Positions 36,272 through 45,390 of a stretch of 64,000 nucleotides of DNA are shown here, in pieces (the stretch's first letter is position 1; each line of letters begins with the position of its first letter). This DNA comes from CAZFDT01 sp964518335 (GTDB lineage Bacteria > Planctomycetota > Phycisphaerae > Phycisphaerales > Phycisphaeraceae), in assembly GCA_964518335.1 (NCBI GenBank), contig CAZFDT010000004.1, forward strand, positions 62,001-126,000, read 5' to 3'. The notes under the pieces are model-generated. The model was not told the origin of the DNA. It saw only the letters and a list, made by a program, of their open reading frames with translations, and searched no databases. The position numbers and the translations under genes are program-made.

Positions 36272-39200
36272 TACGGCAGGGTGAGCGCCACAAGCTGTCC
36301 GGGCGCGGGACTGGTCAGCAGGAGGCCGGTGTCGGTCACGCCATCGATCAGCGGGATGATCGGGCCGTACTGGCCCGATCGTTCGGCGGTCATGGCGGCG
36401 ATGCCGTGAAGCTGGTAGGCATAGGCAGGCGGCTGTGTGTTGCCCGCGGCCGTCGCCGGTGAAACGAGCTCACTGGCGAAAGGTTCGGGCCAGTGGGCTT
36501 TGTACACGCGTCGAGCAGTGGCGATGTTGATGCCCACGATGCCGCCGGGGCCCGTGACGTGAACGATGGCGCCGTCGATGGCAGCGCCCAGTCGCGCGTG
36601 CATGTGGGGCACGTTGCCGCGCACATCATCGAGCGGGCAGGTCTGCACCTGGCCGCTGCGCACGTCCAGCACCTGCAGCGCCGTCGGGCTCATGAAGCAC
36701 GCCCGCGATTGACGCAACCCCACGAACACTCCGGCGACCGATGCCGTCGTGCCAGCCAGCGGCAGGTCCATCGGTAGAATCGTCGCCCCCGAGATGTTCA
36801 GCAGCACCAGTCGATTGTGAGCGATCAGTCCCATGCGCGGTTGCGTGGCGTTCACGGACAGGTCCGCCCACATCGTGGCCGGCGTGGTCAGCACCATCGA
36901 TGTACCTGGGGCGGCGGAATGCGCCCGGCTGCCTTGGGCTGAGGCCAGGAAGTTGACGTGCTCCACGCCGCTTGGAACGCCCGACCAACCCGACCTCCCG
37001 AACACGGCGCCGCTGCTTGATCGCGTCACGAATATCTGCTGGGGGAGTGATGTGGGTGGTCCCATCGTCATGGCCGGGGCTGGGGCGCCATCATCGCCTG
37101 GCGCTTCGAGTTTGACCGGCAGGCGGCTGGCATGGTTGGGGTCGAACGACCACATCTCCTGGTCCAGCTCCAGGTCGTACACGCTGGCCGCAGTGCCGTA
37201 CACCAGCACGCGCGACCCGTAAAGCCAGGCGCCGCTGTTGATCGACAGGGGGACGGCGCCCGCCGCGGCGTCCGCGGCGATCAGGCGCTCTTCGACGAGC
37301 TTGCCTGTGGCGGCGTCAAAGGTAAACAGGCCATGGCATGTCGCATCGTAGGCCAGCACGCGATCGCCACGTGGAAAAATGGCGAGGGAGGTTCGGGATT
37401 GACCGGGTAACTGCAGCGATGACGCCGCGGCCGGCGCCAGCGATCGCCAAAGCACGCGTCCGTCATCCACCGAAAGACAGACCACCGTGCTGTCCTCGGC
37501 GACGTACAGCCGCTGCCCGTCGAGCATCGGTTTTGCCGGCACGGGCGACACCATCGCACCATATCGCCCATGGAAGTTGCTCAACGTCACCTGGACCGGC
37601 ATCGTCGCTGTGGCGGCTATCGCCGACTCCCGCTGCCAACGCAGTTTGCCCGTGGCCTGCTCGATGCACCAGATCGTGCCCCTCACGTCGGCCAGCAGGA
37701 TCGCGTCGCTCGTGGGCATGACGGCGATGATCGCCGCGCGTCCGGGTGTGTCGAAGCACCAACGCACATTGAGCCGGCCATCGAGCGGCATCGGCCCGCG
37801 CGGGTCGGACGGGGCTTCGACATGGTGCGGCGCCGGCGGTGAGGTCAGCAGGCGCCGCGCCGTCTCGACTGCAATGCTCATGCCGCTGGGGAATATCACC
37901 CGTGCCGCCGAAGCGTCCGCCGGCCGGTCCTGGCTCGCCAGTCGCGCCAGTTCGTCCAGTGCTTCATCGCGCTGGGCCGCACGGTCCTGCCGGTGCAGTA
38001 CGTAAGCGCGGCACCACGTAATCCACATCGCCTGAACATCACTGCTGGCGATGCGCTGCGCTGCGTCGAGAAGCGCCAGCGCGTCGGCATGCGATGCCTC
38101 GCCCTCGGCGGCCAGCAGTCGCGCGATCGAGCGCCAGTATGAGTCCATCAACGCTCGGCCCAGCGACGCCTTGGTCTCGTCGGACAGAGGCATGCGATCG
38201 ACCCCCGCCAGAAGCCTGCGAATGGATACGCGCAGCCGTTCTTCCTCGCCGCGCACTGCCAGCGTCGCCAACCAGCGCTCCCACGCACCGCGATTGGTTG
38301 GATCGACCTGCGTGATGCGTTCGAGCAGCGATCCCAGCCGCGCGTGATGGCCGTAGTTGGAAAGGAGGTCGATGAGTTGGCTGAGCAGTTTCGGGTCACT
38401 GATCGCCGCCGGATCAAGCGACGCCAGCAGCGGGCCGACTTCATGGCCGCGGTTCTGCTTCGCCAACAGCACGGCCATGCGAGCATCAGCCTCGTGCCTG
38501 GCCATCGGATCGTCAGCGGCCAAAGCCTTGAGCTGCGCCTCGAGTCGCGTCACATCCGGGCTGGCGGCGTCACTCATCGCGCCAATGACGTGACGCCGCA
38601 ACTTAATGCGCAGCTCCGGTGGAAGCTCGCCGGCCAATGCCTCCTCGAGCATCGCGTTCACATCACCCGCGTGCTTCGTGCGTGTCGTCACTTCGGCAAA
38701 CGCCATCCGCCGCTCGATACCGTCGAGCGAAAGGTCGGCGGTCTCCTGCTTGATGCGATCCAGCTCACCTTCCAGAAACGCCTCGGTCGTATCGAACGCG
38801 TCGTGGCACTGCATCGCCCCTTCGAGCCAGCTGCGATAGCGGGCGGTGGTATCCGCCAACCGTCGCGCCTCGTCGATCGTCTCGAGCGCCGCTTGTCGAG
38901 CCCCCAGCTCGGCCTCAACCTTCAGCAGGAGCATGCGCAGCTCGATGTTGACCGGCTCGCGGGGCAGGCGATCACGCAGGGCAACACGGGCCTGGACGTA
39001 CATTTCCTTGTCAATGAGAAACCCCACCAGGTCGAGCAGATTCTCGATGGCCGCATCGGGCGGCACGGGCTTGACGAACAGTGCCTGGGCTTCACGTTGA
39101 CGATCGAGGGCGAGATAGACTTCGGCCAACTCACGGCGAATGTCGAGTCGAGCGGGTGCGAGTTCTGCAGCCTGAGCAAATAGCAGTGCAGCATCGGCGG

Positions 39201-40488
39201 TGAGCGCCGAGCGGCGCAGGAACCGGGCCATCTCCAGCAGACGATTGAGCCTCGCCGCCTCGGACAGGGGCGCCAGCCGCGGCTGGAGGATCAATACCGC
39301 CTCGTCGCGGCGGCCCAGCAGAAACAGCGACCGGGCGAGTTTGTCGGTCAGATCGTCCCGTTCTGGCTGCTGCTGCAGGCGAGCCTCCAGATACGCCACG
39401 CGTCCGCGTTCGTCGCGCAGGGCATCGAAGAGGTCAAGTGTGAACGTCTCAATGGGTTGCGAGTGCGGCTGACGCTGTCCGGCGGCGATCAACACGTCCA
39501 GCGCTTCGCGGCGCTGCTCGAACCCTTCGAGCAGCCGCGCCAGCTCCAGCACCGCGGCGACGTGATCCGGCCGAGCTGACCATCGCTCGCGCGCGGTGTC
39601 GATCAGGCGCTGCCGCTCGGCGGCGTCGGTCACCAACGCCACGCGCCGGCGAAGGATTTCATCGCGACGCCAGTAATCGTGAGCGACCTTGCCCAATAGG
39701 GCGTCGAGTCGCTTACCCGCGTCGGCGCCGCGGTCCAGGCCCACCTCGGCGTCGGCGGCCGTCAGCTCCAGTTGCACCATGACCTCAGGCGCCGGCTGAC
39801 GCTGCAGCGCCGCGTCCAGCGCTGCCAGCGCCGGCCCATACCGCTCGTGACGGATCATGATCGCTGCGACGTCGGCTGCGCCTTGAGGTGAGTCGGCCAC
39901 GAGCGTCGCCAGCGTCTCCAGGTGCGCGTCGATCAGGTCGTCGCGCTGCTGCATCGCGGCCTTGGGCAGCAGCAGCTCGATCCACTGCCGCTGTCGCGCC
40001 GCCGATGTTTCCAGCCGAATCGCGCGGTCCAGGGCGTCAAGTGCAGCGGGGTCGGCGGAGGCGTCAAGCTGCTGGTGCAGGAGAAACTGCACGAAGGGCA
40101 CATCGGGGAACCGTTGCGCGGCGGCTCGTGCAGCGGAGCCGGCCTCAGGATCGTTCACCGCGGCCAGGATACGCACCAGCACGATCCGCGCCCCCGCATC
40201 CTGGGGCCACTGCTCCAGGTGCCTCCGGTACAACGCCACCAGTTCGTCCGTGCGGCTGGCCTCGCGGTACAGATTCACCAGACCCGTCAGCGGCGCCGAC
40301 AGCGTCGGGTCGTGGTGAAGCGCGGTGCGCAAGGCCAGGCTCTGGCGGTCGAGATCGGCGGCCCCCTCCTGGGCGAAGGCAAGTGCAGCAAGATACAGCG
40401 TGAGCGCGATCGTCAAACCAACCGCGCGACAGGCCCCCAAGCGGGGCAGCGTTTGCCTATGGCGCGGGATGGAGGCGGGGCAGCGCAT
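36271..40488 (-). CDS. Giant secreted TPR plus PQQ-type beta-propeller protein
   Basis: A 1405-residue protein. A signal peptide lies at residues ~18-38 (AVGLTIALTLYLAALAFAQ). From about 45 to 930 are many TPR-like helical repeats (for example ALRTALHHDPTLSAPLTGLVNLYREA, LARSLFLLGRRDEAVLIL, REAQALFVKPVPPDAAIENLLDLVGF). The final ~430 residues form a PQQ-like propeller with blade motifs such as GTIWCIEQATGKLRWQ, VVCLSVDDGRVLWRS, LFTFDAATGKLVEE and YDLELDQEMWSFDP. It is likely a periplasmic scaffold of the MoxR/VWA system. The ATG at 40488 shares one base with the moxR TGA (TGATG); the N-terminal extension upstream is not credible. Confidence 0.85.
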   Translation of the reverse strand: MRCPASIPRHRQTLPRLGACRAVGLTIALTLYLAALAFAQEGAADLDRQSLALRTALHHDPTLSAPLTGLVNLYREASRTDELVALYRRHLEQWPQDAGARIVLVRILAAVNDPEAGSAARAAAQRFPDVPFVQFLLHQQLDASADPAALDALDRAIRLETSAARQRQWIELLLPKAAMQQRDDLIDAHLETLATLVADSPQGAADVAAIMIRHERYGPALAALDAALQRQPAPEVMVQLELTAADAEVGLDRGADAGKRLDALLGKVAHDYWRRDEILRRRVALVTDAAERQRLIDTARERWSARPDHVAAVLELARLLEGFEQRREALDVLIAAGQRQPHSQPIETFTLDLFDALRDERGRVAYLEARLQQQPERDDLTDKLARSLFLLGRRDEAVLILQPRLAPLSEAARLNRLLEMARFLRRSALTADAALLFAQAAELAPARLDIRRELAEVYLALDRQREAQALFVKPVPPDAAIENLLDLVGFLIDKEMYVQARVALRDRLPREPVNIELRMLLLKVEAELGARQAALETIDEARRLADTTARYRSWLEGAMQCHDAFDTTEAFLEGELDRIKQETADLSLDGIERRMAFAEVTTRTKHAGDVNAMLEEALAGELPPELRIKLRRHVIGAMSDAASPDVTRLEAQLKALAADDPMARHEADARMAVLLAKQNRGHEVGPLLASLDPAAISDPKLLSQLIDLLSNYGHHARLGSLLERITQVDPTNRGAWERWLATLAVRGEEERLRVSIRRLLAGVDRMPLSDETKASLGRALMDSYWRSIARLLAAEGEASHADALALLDAAQRIASSDVQAMWITWCRAYVLHRQDRAAQRDEALDELARLASQDRPADASAARVIFPSGMSIAVETARRLLTSPPAPHHVEAPSDPRGPMPLDGRLNVRWCFDTPGRAAIIAVMPTSDAILLADVRGTIWCIEQATGKLRWQRESAIAATATMPVQVTLSNFHGRYGAMVSPVPAKPMLDGQRLYVAEDSTVVCLSVDDGRVLWRSLAPAAASSLQLPGQSRTSLAIFPRGDRVLAYDATCHGLFTFDAATGKLVEERLIAADAAAGAVPLSINSGAWLYGSRVLVYGTAASVYDLELDQEMWSFDPNHASRLPVKLEAPGDDGAPAPAMTMGPPTSLPQQIFVTRSSSGAVFGRSGWSGVPSGVEHVNFLASAQGSRAHSAAPGTSMVLTTPATMWADLSVNATQPRMGLIAHNRLVLLNISGATILPMDLPLAGTTASVAGVFVGLRQSRACFMSPTALQVLDVRSGQVQTCPLDDVRGNVPHMHARLGAAIDGAIVHVTGPGGIVGINIATARRVYKAHWPEPFASELVSPATAAGNTQPPAYAYQLHGIAAMTAERSGQYGPIIPLIDGVTDTGLLLTSPAPGQLVALTLP

Positions 40489-41522
40489 CAGCGGGTCATG
40501 GCCGGCGTGGGGGTGTGCTTGATCACGTCGTCGATGATGGTGTCGGGGTTGACCGACTCGGCCTGGCCCTCGAAGTTGAGCACGACGCGGTGACGGAGGG
40601 CGGGTCGGGCGACGGCGCGGATGTCGTCGATGGACACGGCGGTGCGGCCGTCGAGTACGCATCTGGCGCGGGCGCCGCGGACCACGGCCTGCAGGCCGCG
40701 CGGGCTGGCGCCGTAGGACACGAACCGTGCCACGCTCGCCAGGGCGTCCGCCCCGTCGGGATGCGTGGCCAGCACCAACGACGCCGCGTAGTGTGTCAGC
40801 GGATCGGCGATGGGCACATGCGTGAGCAACTCCTGCATCTGCACGAGTTCGTCGCCACTGATGACCACGCCAAGGTCCGGCTCGTCGAAACCGGTGGTTC
40901 GCCGGGAGATTTCCACCAGTTCGTGAATACGAGGGAAAGGGACCTTGAGCTTGAAGAAGAAGCGATCGAGCTGCGCCTCGGGCAGGGGATAGGTCCCCTC
41001 CATTTCCAGGGGATTTTGTGTGGCCAGGACGAAGAACGGCCGGGGCAGCTCGAAGCGTTCGCCGCCGGCGGTGACGCTGCGCTCCTGCATGACCTCGAGC
41101 ATGGCGGCCTGGGTCTTGGGCGTAGCGCGGTTGATCTCGTCCACGAGCAGTAGGTGGCGAAACACCGGGCCTTTTTCATAGACGAAGACGCGGCGCCCGT
41201 GCTCGTTCTCGTTGACGATGTGCGTGCCGAGAATATCGGCGGGCATGAGGTCGGGTGTGCACTGGATGCGGCCAAAGGTCAGGCCCAGCACCTTGGAGAA
41301 CACGCGCACGAGGTAGGTCTTGCCCAATCCCGGCACGCCTTCGAGCAGGACGTGGCCCTGGCTGAAGATGGCGATGAGACAGTCGCAGACGAGATCTTCG
41401 TGGCCGACGATCGCGCGGGCGATTTCGGTGCGCAACTGTGCGAAGCGGCTGCGGAACTCGTCCATGCGCCGTGCCAGGTCGCCAACGTCCATGGGCTGGT
41501 CAAGGGTGGTCTGTGCGTTCAA
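40488..41522 (-). CDS. MoxR-family AAA+ ATPase
   Basis: A 344-residue ATPase of the MoxR (RavA/MoxR) branch. The Walker A motif is EGVPGLGKT (about residue 62), Walker B is LLLVDEINRA (about 125), and AATQNP-like sensor FVLATQNPLEMEGTYPLPEAQLDRFFFKL follows. The C-terminal lid contains SYGASPRGLQAVVRGARARCVLDGR. MoxR ATPases act as chaperones that mature or remodel VWA-domain partners; those partners are encoded downstream in the same operon. The first 23 bases overlap the end of the preceding gene. Confidence 0.96.
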   Translation of the reverse strand: MNAQTTLDQPMDVGDLARRMDEFRSRFAQLRTEIARAIVGHEDLVCDCLIAIFSQGHVLLEGVPGLGKTYLVRVFSKVLGLTFGRIQCTPDLMPADILGTHIVNENEHGRRVFVYEKGPVFRHLLLVDEINRATPKTQAAMLEVMQERSVTAGGERFELPRPFFVLATQNPLEMEGTYPLPEAQLDRFFFKLKVPFPRIHELVEISRRTTGFDEPDLGVVISGDELVQMQELLTHVPIADPLTHYAASLVLATHPDGADALASVARFVSYGASPRGLQAVVRGARARCVLDGRTAVSIDDIRAVARPALRHRVVLNFEGQAESVNPDTIIDDVIKHTPTPAMTR

Positions 41523-43350
41523 GTTGTTGCCTCAACATGGTGAAGTAACGGAGCACCTGCTCGCGCCGCGCCACCGGCAGCGGCTCGGCGAGCAGGGCTT
41601 CTTCCTCGGCGGCGATGAAGTTCACGGCCATGAGGCGCGCAGCGATCGCGGTCTCCTCGCGGCGGTGCTGGCCCTCGATGACCTGCAGGGTCGAGGGGCC
41701 GGCATTGACCGGCGAGGCAGCCACGGTGGCGGTGCCTGTGGCATCGTGCGGCGTGGTGCTGCTGTTGCCCAGGGGCGCGGTGCCGACGCCCGCGTGCAGT
41801 CCGCCGGGCTGTGCACTGTTGCTGGCGAGGGCGCCGCCGGCCATCGCTGAGCCGGGGATCGGGATGTTTCCACCGCCGCCGCTGGGCATGTTGCCGCCCA
41901 ATCCGGGGACCGGGGGCATATCGCCGGGCAGGCCCCCGCCCATAGGCGGCATGCCCTCCTGGCCGGGAACGGGCGCTTCGCCATGGCCGGGCATGAACTG
42001 GACCATGCGATGATCGAGGTCGCCATCGCCAGGCATGGGCATGGCGTCAGGTCTGGGCATGCGGGCATGGGGCATGAGTTGGGCTTCGATGCCGCCGGGC
42101 AATTGCCGAGCACCGCGCATCTCTCGATGCTGGGCCTGAGCCAGTTGCTGGATGCCCTCGCCCGGCAACTGCATGATGCGCTGTCCGCCGCCGCGCAGCT
42201 CTTCGGCAAGCTGCTGCAGCCGATCGGCGGCGAGTCGCCGCTCGTGGAAGCGATCGAACTCGCGGGCCAATTCGTCAAAGCGCCGGCCCGCCTCCCGCGG
42301 TTGCTGATCCTTGAGGTGGCGGTCGGCCTGATCGATCTTGCGACCGACAGGGCTCTGGCGGTCCTGTTCGTCGGCGGCTTTCATCGCGCGGTCCAGCGCG
42401 TCCTCGAACCGCTGCCGCTCGTCGAGCGTGAGCTTGTCGCTCTGCAAATGCTCGCCGATCTGCCTCGCCTCGCTGGCGATCTGATCAGTTCTGGACGCCC
42501 GCAGCGCCGCGCCGAGGTCGGCCGTGTCGGCGTGTCGCTCCAACTCCTCGATCATTGCTGAACTGAGTTGCTGGGCCTCGCCCGCCATTGCCCGGGCCAG
42601 CGCTTCGGCCTGCCGGGCAAGCCCTTCGAGTTGTGACAGCACATCCTGCGGCGTCTGCGTGTCGCGGCCGGCCATGCGCTCGCCCGTGTCGCTCATCGCC
42701 TGCTGCAGTTGGCGGGCCTTCTCCTTTTCCTGCGGCGTCATGGCCTGCAAACGCTCCACGTCCTTCTGGCGTCGCACAATGTCCTGGCCCACGAGCTTGG
42801 CGCGGGCGATAGCGTCGGGGTCGAGGGGCATCAAGTCGCGCGGGACCGGCGCCACCAGACCGCCCATCGACGCGATGGCCAGCACGAGCGCCATCGGGAG
42901 CACAGCCTGCCAGGGCAGGGGGGAGGGCAACTGTCGCCGCATCGCGGGCCAGGCGTCGCCGAGCATTGCCCGGGCTCGGATCAGATGGACCTGCTGCGCC
43001 GCGTCGGCATGGTCCTGCATTTCAAAACAGTAGGCCGATACAAATGCTTCACCGCGCTGGGCGCGCTCGTCCCAGATCGCCAGCGCCGCCACGGGACTGT
43101 GCCGCCGAAGCCACGCCCATGCCCCCGCCGCGGCCAGCCAGAGGGCCACGGCAGCGGCGACCCATGGCGTCTGCTCGCGGTAACTGCCCAGCACCCGCGC
43201 GGCGACCATGGCCGCCAACACCAAGCCCCACACCCACGGCCCCGTGCGCCCCAGCATCGTCAGCATGTGCGCCCACGCCAACCGTCGGACCGCGCGACGG
43301 GCGGCGTCTCCAAACGTGCGTGGGTGCCGGGCCATCACAGTCACTCCCAT
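41500..43350 (-). CDS. DUF4175-like membrane and coiled-coil protein with Met/Pro/Gly-rich region
   Basis: A 616-residue protein. Two or three N-terminal membrane helices (GPWVWGLVLAAMVAARVLG, WVAAAVALWLAAAGAWAWL, WQAVLPMALVLAIASMGGLVAPV) are followed by a long charged coiled coil (about 185-390: RRQKDVERLQAMTPQEKEKARQL... type). Residues ~405-530 are a low-complexity Met/Pro/Gly stretch (repeats like MPRPDAMPMPGDG, MPPMGGGLPGDMPPVPG). A short helical tail has EEEALLAEPLPVARREQVLRYFTMLRQQ. The layout is like DUF4175 proteins in such operons. Its ATG shares one base with the preceding TAA (TAATG). Confidence 0.75.
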   Translation of the reverse strand: MGVTVMARHPRTFGDAARRAVRRLAWAHMLTMLGRTGPWVWGLVLAAMVAARVLGSYREQTPWVAAAVALWLAAAGAWAWLRRHSPVAALAIWDERAQRGEAFVSAYCFEMQDHADAAQQVHLIRARAMLGDAWPAMRRQLPSPLPWQAVLPMALVLAIASMGGLVAPVPRDLMPLDPDAIARAKLVGQDIVRRQKDVERLQAMTPQEKEKARQLQQAMSDTGERMAGRDTQTPQDVLSQLEGLARQAEALARAMAGEAQQLSSAMIEELERHADTADLGAALRASRTDQIASEARQIGEHLQSDKLTLDERQRFEDALDRAMKAADEQDRQSPVGRKIDQADRHLKDQQPREAGRRFDELAREFDRFHERRLAADRLQQLAEELRGGGQRIMQLPGEGIQQLAQAQHREMRGARQLPGGIEAQLMPHARMPRPDAMPMPGDGDLDHRMVQFMPGHGEAPVPGQEGMPPMGGGLPGDMPPVPGLGGNMPSGGGGNIPIPGSAMAGGALASNSAQPGGLHAGVGTAPLGNSSTTPHDATGTATVAASPVNAGPSTLQVIEGQHRREETAIAARLMAVNFIAAEEEALLAEPLPVARREQVLRYFTMLRQQLERTDHP

Positions 43351-45362
43351 TAATCCAGTTGCTCGACGATCGCCGCGGCACGGCGACGGATCTCCGCGTC
43401 CTGACTCTGGGTGGCAGCTTCACGCAACGGCGCCGCCGCCAGCGAACCCAGCGACAGCAGCTCGCGCTGCGCCTCTTCCCGACGCGACCAGTCGGGATGC
43501 CCCAGATCGCGGATGAGCAGCAGCGCTCGTGCATGCGTGGCCTCGGGCACCACCGGCGTGGGCACGATCACCTCGGCCACGTCACGCGCAGGCACTTGCC
43601 ACACCACGCTGCCGCACCGCACGGGCAACGCCGCAGGCTGATAGCGACCGACCACGGCGCCGCCGCCCCACATCTCGGCATGAAACACCACCCCCGTGTC
43701 GCCGGGCACCATCGGCGACTCGTCCGTGACGTTTCGCATCTGGCGAATCTGACCTGGCGGCAACGGGATGACCCCGGCCAGCGTCAGCAATGGAATCGAC
43801 TCCTGCTCGACGCGCCCGGCGAGCACCTGCCCGCCGGCAAGCAGCACGTGCGGGTGGTGCAGGCGATCATCTTCCTTGTCGCGCTGATTCGTCGGCGCCA
43901 CCAGATCGGCGGTGAGCATCCTGATCTGGCTGGTGTGGAACTGCTGCGGGCCGAACAGAAGCGTGTTGACAGAGAAGGTCGTGCCATCGAGGAAGCAGAA
44001 GAATCGGCTCCCGTCGGTCAAGGCCGCTTCGTAACCGGCGCGTTCGTCGGTGACGTTGCGGACCCAGCGGAGGTCGGCCAGAGACACGGCGCGGCCGCCC
44101 CAGGGCGTGACCAGGCTCAGATCGAGCTTCGCCTCAGCGGGCAGCGCCAGGCGATCGCCGTCGAACGTTTCCAGCACGGCGGCCAGCGGCGCCTCCGCGG
44201 CGGCCAGCGTGCCGGTCTGTCTCATCACCAGCCGATCGAGCATGGCGAAGTCCAGATCAATGCGGGGCCCCGACGCGAGCTGAAAGCGAAGGTTGGTGGC
44301 TTGGACCTGTCCGGTGAGGAGTTGGCCGTCACGAAGATAGACCTGCGTGTCACGGCCGACGAAGCGCGGGCCGGCCAGCGCGGCGACGTGTGCGAAGTCG
44401 CACTCCTTGACGCCATAGCGTGTGGTGACGATCAGCTTGTCGCAGGAGGCGGTGCCTTTGAGCCGCGTTCCTTCGCCTACCGCCAGCACGTCGTCACTGC
44501 CCGGCTCGATGCCGAGATCCGCCGGCAGCGTCCAGAGCATCGGTCGTTCGCCGGGATCGAATCCGCCGCCGCCGCGCCAGTTGACGATGGTCGGAAGGAT
44601 GGGGCGGGGCAGATCGCTGAGCATGCGCCGGCCGTACACCGGGCGAAAGATCGCTGCCGTTTCCTTTTCGGTGGTGGGCGGGTTGTGCGTCCAGCGTTGG
44701 CCGACGTATGTGCAAAGCGACAGCGTCTTGCCCGGATCGATGCGCAGCGTATAGGTGAAAATGAAGCGGCTGTTGTTTTGAATCTGGATGGTCGGTTTGA
44801 CCTTGCTGTTGGCGGTGGCGAGGGCAAAGAACGCGCCGGGGCGGCCCTGGTTGGGCGGCGATACGACGAGGAGCCCCCCTTCGTTCTTCTCGAGCGAGGT
44901 CGCGTTGACGCGCCCGCGATCGCTGACGACCACCTGAGCGCGGTTGTTGAAGCCGGTGTGATAGGCGACGGTGATGCTCTGTGCGGAGGGCGTGCTGTTG
45001 GTGAACGAATCGACCCAGCGGCAGACGGCGTTCCTGGCATCGACCTTAACGCGGCGGGTCACGTCGATGCCGCTGAGATTCTGCTGCAGGATGTATTCGC
45101 TGCCATCGGGCGTCATGAGGTGAGTGCTGCCCCCGAAGCCGTTGTTGTTGATCTGCAGGGTCATGGCGTTGGAGAAGCAGTAATTGGTGCCCTGGTTGAG
45201 ATACCCGCCGGACTGCAGGTCCCAGACGAAGCCCTGGCTGTCGGTGACCTGGCTCCAGTTGGCGGGCACCAGACCCGGCGTTGTCTGGGCGGGCGCCGGC
45301 GCGGCCACGGCAAACCAAGCCGCCGCAACGAAGAGCGCAAGCACCCTGTGGGGTCGTGTCAT
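43350..45362 (-). CDS. Secreted protein of the MoxR operon, paralogue of the preceding gene, C-terminal HEAT-like repeat
   Basis: A 670-residue exported protein: signal peptide HRVLALFVAAAWFAVAAPAPAQ (5-26), then a beta-rich region with YCFSNAMTLQINNNGFGG and TPDGSEYILQQNLSGIDVTRRVKVD, alignable with its 727-residue neighbour. A series of domains like VTPWGGRAVSLADLRWVRNVTDERAGYEAAL follows. The last ~65 residues (ARALLLIRDLGHPDWSRREEAQRELLSLGSLAAAPL) look like a HEAT-type repeat. Function is unknown; an extracytoplasmic partner or substrate of the MoxR/VWA complex is likely. ATG 45362 is preferred because upstream in-frame residues are Arg/Pro-rich and precede the signal peptide. Confidence 0.7.
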   Translation of the reverse strand: MTRPHRVLALFVAAAWFAVAAPAPAQTTPGLVPANWSQVTDSQGFVWDLQSGGYLNQGTNYCFSNAMTLQINNNGFGGSTHLMTPDGSEYILQQNLSGIDVTRRVKVDARNAVCRWVDSFTNSTPSAQSITVAYHTGFNNRAQVVVSDRGRVNATSLEKNEGGLLVVSPPNQGRPGAFFALATANSKVKPTIQIQNNSRFIFTYTLRIDPGKTLSLCTYVGQRWTHNPPTTEKETAAIFRPVYGRRMLSDLPRPILPTIVNWRGGGGFDPGERPMLWTLPADLGIEPGSDDVLAVGEGTRLKGTASCDKLIVTTRYGVKECDFAHVAALAGPRFVGRDTQVYLRDGQLLTGQVQATNLRFQLASGPRIDLDFAMLDRLVMRQTGTLAAAEAPLAAVLETFDGDRLALPAEAKLDLSLVTPWGGRAVSLADLRWVRNVTDERAGYEAALTDGSRFFCFLDGTTFSVNTLLFGPQQFHTSQIRMLTADLVAPTNQRDKEDDRLHHPHVLLAGGQVLAGRVEQESIPLLTLAGVIPLPPGQIRQMRNVTDESPMVPGDTGVVFHAEMWGGGAVVGRYQPAALPVRCGSVVWQVPARDVAEVIVPTPVVPEATHARALLLIRDLGHPDWSRREEAQRELLSLGSLAAAPLREAATQSQDAEIRRRAAAIVEQLD

Positions 45363-45390
45363 GGCGAACTCCCATCGGCCGCGGTCGCGG

